Positions 62,362 to 64,000 of a stretch of DNA of 64,000 bases are shown piece after piece. The notes below the pieces were generated by a model. That model searched no databases and was not told the origin of the DNA. It was given only the letters and a program-made list of their open reading frames with translations. Source of the stretch: Rhodospirillaceae bacterium UBA1479. Its GTDB lineage: Bacteria; Pseudomonadota; Alphaproteobacteria; Rhodospirillales; Casp-alpha2. The stretch lies in the NCBI GenBank assembly GCA_002325375.1, contig DCRZ01000009.1:1-64000 (forward strand), read 5' to 3'. Both the position numbers and the translations under genes were made by a program. Numbering within the stretch: the first letter of the stretch is position 1; each line of letters opens with the position of its first letter.

Positions 62362-63348
62362 TTAATGCAGCACGACGAGATAGCCTGTGATGTGTGTTGC
62401 GCTGAGGGGCAGGGTGTCCGTGATGGCGCGAAGCGCCGCGCCGGGGTTGTCCGTGCGGAATACTCCGCTGACCTTGAGGTCGCGCAGTGCGTCCTTGGCG
62501 ATCACGATGCGGCCCGGGCTGTAACGATTGATTTCGGCAACCACGCTGGACAGTGGCGTGTCATAGAACACGAACTGTCCGCGCAGCCAGGCCGTCACGG
62601 CGGTCCGGTCGAAGGGCTTCGGCGGCGAGACCCCCGCCGCCGTCAACTGGGCGCTCTCCCCTGGCGCCAGGGTCAAGGCCTCACCGGGCATGCTGCCGGT
62701 CAGGTTGACCCGGCCTTCGGTCAGACTGACGTCGGCCTTGCCGTCGGCGATGCGCAGGTTGAACCGCGTGCCGGTCACGCGGACGATGCCCATGGGGGTG
62801 CCGACCGTAAACGGGCGGGCGGCATCCGGCGCGACATCGAACCAGGCCTCCCCCCTGAACAGGCGGACATGGCGGCCGTCATCGGCCATGTCGACGGCGA
62901 TCGCCGTGTCGGTGTTCAGGGTGATGCGGCTGCCGTCGGCAAGGTCAATGGGGGTGCGCATGCCGATTGACGTTATGTGATCGCTTTGCAGGCGGACCGC
63001 GATGTCGTCGCGCCACAACAGCCCGGCCCCCAGCAGGATCATCAGGGCCGCGGCGGCGGCAAGGCCGCGCAGGGGGCGTTGTCGCCGGGCGGTGCGGGTT
63101 CGTCCGATTTCCGTATCGGCCAGCTTGCGGGCAGGAAGTTCCAGCCGTCCCCACAGGCATTCAGCCTCGGCGAAGGCAGCTTCGTGCCGTGGATCGGCGG
63201 CAAGCCATGCCTGAAAAGCAGCCGCGTCCGTGTCCCGTTCGCGCAGGCGCGTCAGCCACGAAACGGCCTGTGCGAAAATCGCGTCGTCCGGGGACTGAGG
63301 GGTGGAATGATCCTGATCGTCGGTCATCTGAACCTGTTGCGGGGTCAA
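62362..63348 (-). CDS. FecR-family anti-sigma regulator
   Basis: 328 aa. DUF4880 domain at 20-75 (AIFAQAVSWLTRLRERDTDAAAFQAWLAADPRHEAAFAEAECLWGRL), a membrane helix about 95-110 (GLAAAAALMILLGAGLLW), FecR domain (GMRTPIDLADGSRITLNTDTAIAVD; ARPFTVGTPMGIVRVTGTRFNLRI) and a C-terminal STN-like module. It separates from the sigma gene by 124 bp and is followed by the receptor gene. Confidence 0.9.
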   Translation of the reverse strand: MTPQQVQMTDDQDHSTPQSPDDAIFAQAVSWLTRLRERDTDAAAFQAWLAADPRHEAAFAEAECLWGRLELPARKLADTEIGRTRTARRQRPLRGLAAAAALMILLGAGLLWRDDIAVRLQSDHITSIGMRTPIDLADGSRITLNTDTAIAVDMADDGRHVRLFRGEAWFDVAPDAARPFTVGTPMGIVRVTGTRFNLRIADGKADVSLTEGRVNLTGSMPGEALTLAPGESAQLTAAGVSPPKPFDRTAVTAWLRGQFVFYDTPLSSVVAEINRYSPGRIVIAKDALRDLKVSGVFRTDNPGAALRAITDTLPLSATHITGYLVVLH

Positions 63349-63472
63349 CGGGGGGCCGGGTCGGTGGGGCTAGGTGGGGCTTCTTAAGGATAAGACGGTT
63401 GGCGGCCGGAAAATCCCCCATGATATCCGCGTGCCGGTTTTCGGGCCCTGCCGATCTGGGGCGTTGGGGCGG

Positions 63473-64000
63473 TCACACGTCGCGCCCGGCCTCGCGCAGG
63501 CGCCGGCGGCAATGGACCATGGCGCGGGCGATATGTTTTTCCACGGTTTTGTCGGAAATGCCCAAGGCCTGGGCGACCTGTCGCATGGTCAGGCCGCGTC
63601 CGCGGTACAGCAGGAAGACCTCGCGGCATTTATCGGGAAGTTCCGCAACCGCTTGGGTCAGGATATGCCATTCCTGCCGCGACGAGACGACATCGTCGGG
63701 GGCGGGCCCTGGGCTTTCGAGGTGCGCCAGCATCGCGTCGTCGGCATCGCCATCGACCCAGGTTTCCCGGCGCCGATTTCGGCGCATATGGTCGATCGCC
63801 AGATTTCCCGCCATGCGATACAGATAGGCCCGGGGGTTGTCGGGCATGACGGCGCCGGATGTGGTCGCGCGAATCCAGGTTTCCTGGACCACGTCTTCGG
63901 CGATGGCGAGCGACCCCGTCCGCCGCAGGATGAATCGACGCAGTTCCTCGTAGTAGATCTCCGCAGCCTGAGCCAGGGAGTGGAGCGGGTGTCTCGTCAT
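63473..64000 (-). CDS. FecI-like ECF sigma factor (starts at window edge)
   Basis: 175 aa; the ATG is the last codon of the window, so the start cannot be checked against a ribosome site. Region 2 (AEDVVQETWIRATTSG, YLYRMAGNLAIDHMRRNRR) and region 4 (ELPDKCREVFLLYRGRGLTMRQVAQALGISDKTVEKHIARAM) are complete. It should control the receptor at 59735. Confidence 0.9.
   Translation of the reverse strand: MTRHPLHSLAQAAEIYYEELRRFILRRTGSLAIAEDVVQETWIRATTSGAVMPDNPRAYLYRMAGNLAIDHMRRNRRRETWVDGDADDAMLAHLESPGPAPDDVVSSRQEWHILTQAVAELPDKCREVFLLYRGRGLTMRQVAQALGISDKTVEKHIARAMVHCRRRLREAGRDV

Overview
The window is GC-rich bacterial DNA whose genes strongly prefer G or C at third codon positions. Gene content (NasS/NasT nitrate sensing, class II NirK, FecI/FecR-controlled TonB receptors, an initiator-type tRNA end with encoded CCA) suggests a free-living, metabolically versatile alphaproteobacterium, perhaps of the Rhodospirillales. 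That placement is an inference from gene content, with no phylogeny behind it. I see no insertion sequence, phage gene, CRISPR array or replication origin.

Layout. 1-62: the 3' end of an initiator tRNA and its terminator. 126-7962: an iron-uptake locus with an AraC-type regulator divergent from a TonB-dependent receptor, a FecBCD-like ABC importer, a DUF2218 protein and a dedicated TonB. 8089-9825: an MscS channel and a small unknown gene. 10031-17856: a five-gene operon of GabT-like aminotransferase, nitrilase-family amidase, very large Orn/Lys/Arg decarboxylase, ATP-grasp ligase with a histone-H1-like tail, and C45 autoproteolytic acyltransferase/hydrolase. I cannot match this operon to a described pathway. 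17941-31690 (minus strand): nitrate assimilation, with nasT-nasS followed by an eight-gene operon that joins the expected nirB-nirD-nasA-cysG to a membrane-fused NirB-like flavoprotein, an 11-haem-site cytochrome, a DUF3365 haem protein and a globin. A sigma-54-type promoter lies in the leader. 31963-35625: nirK, two c-type cytochromes, a two-domain multicopper oxidase and nsrR, which matches the ncgABC-nirK set of Nitrosomonas.

35644-39751: a LysR regulator divergent from an Fe-superoxide dismutase operon that also holds a nitronate monooxygenase and a 5-formyl-THF cyclo-ligase fused to a second helical domain. 39892-51643: a Cys-rich tectonin-like secreted protein, an AraC regulator, a molybdate permease and orphan ModA, then an orphan secretin lipoprotein next to a large tectonin beta-propeller protein. 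51656-64000 (minus strand): two consecutive FecI-FecR-TonB receptor modules with PepSY inner-membrane proteins; one also has DUF3649 and DUF3325 partners.

How the parts fit. Iron supply recurs (three TonB receptors, two sigma/anti-sigma pairs, PepSY reductase-like proteins) beside systems rich in Fe-S, haem, sirohaem and molybdenum: NasA needs molybdenum (ModA and permease nearby), NirB needs sirohaem (CysG), and the cytochromes need haem. NirK/Ncg/NsrR and the globin would handle nitrite and NO arising from nitrate use. The least explained parts are the ATP-grasp/C45 operon, the electron-transfer genes inside the assimilatory nitrate operon, and the secretin/tectonin pair.
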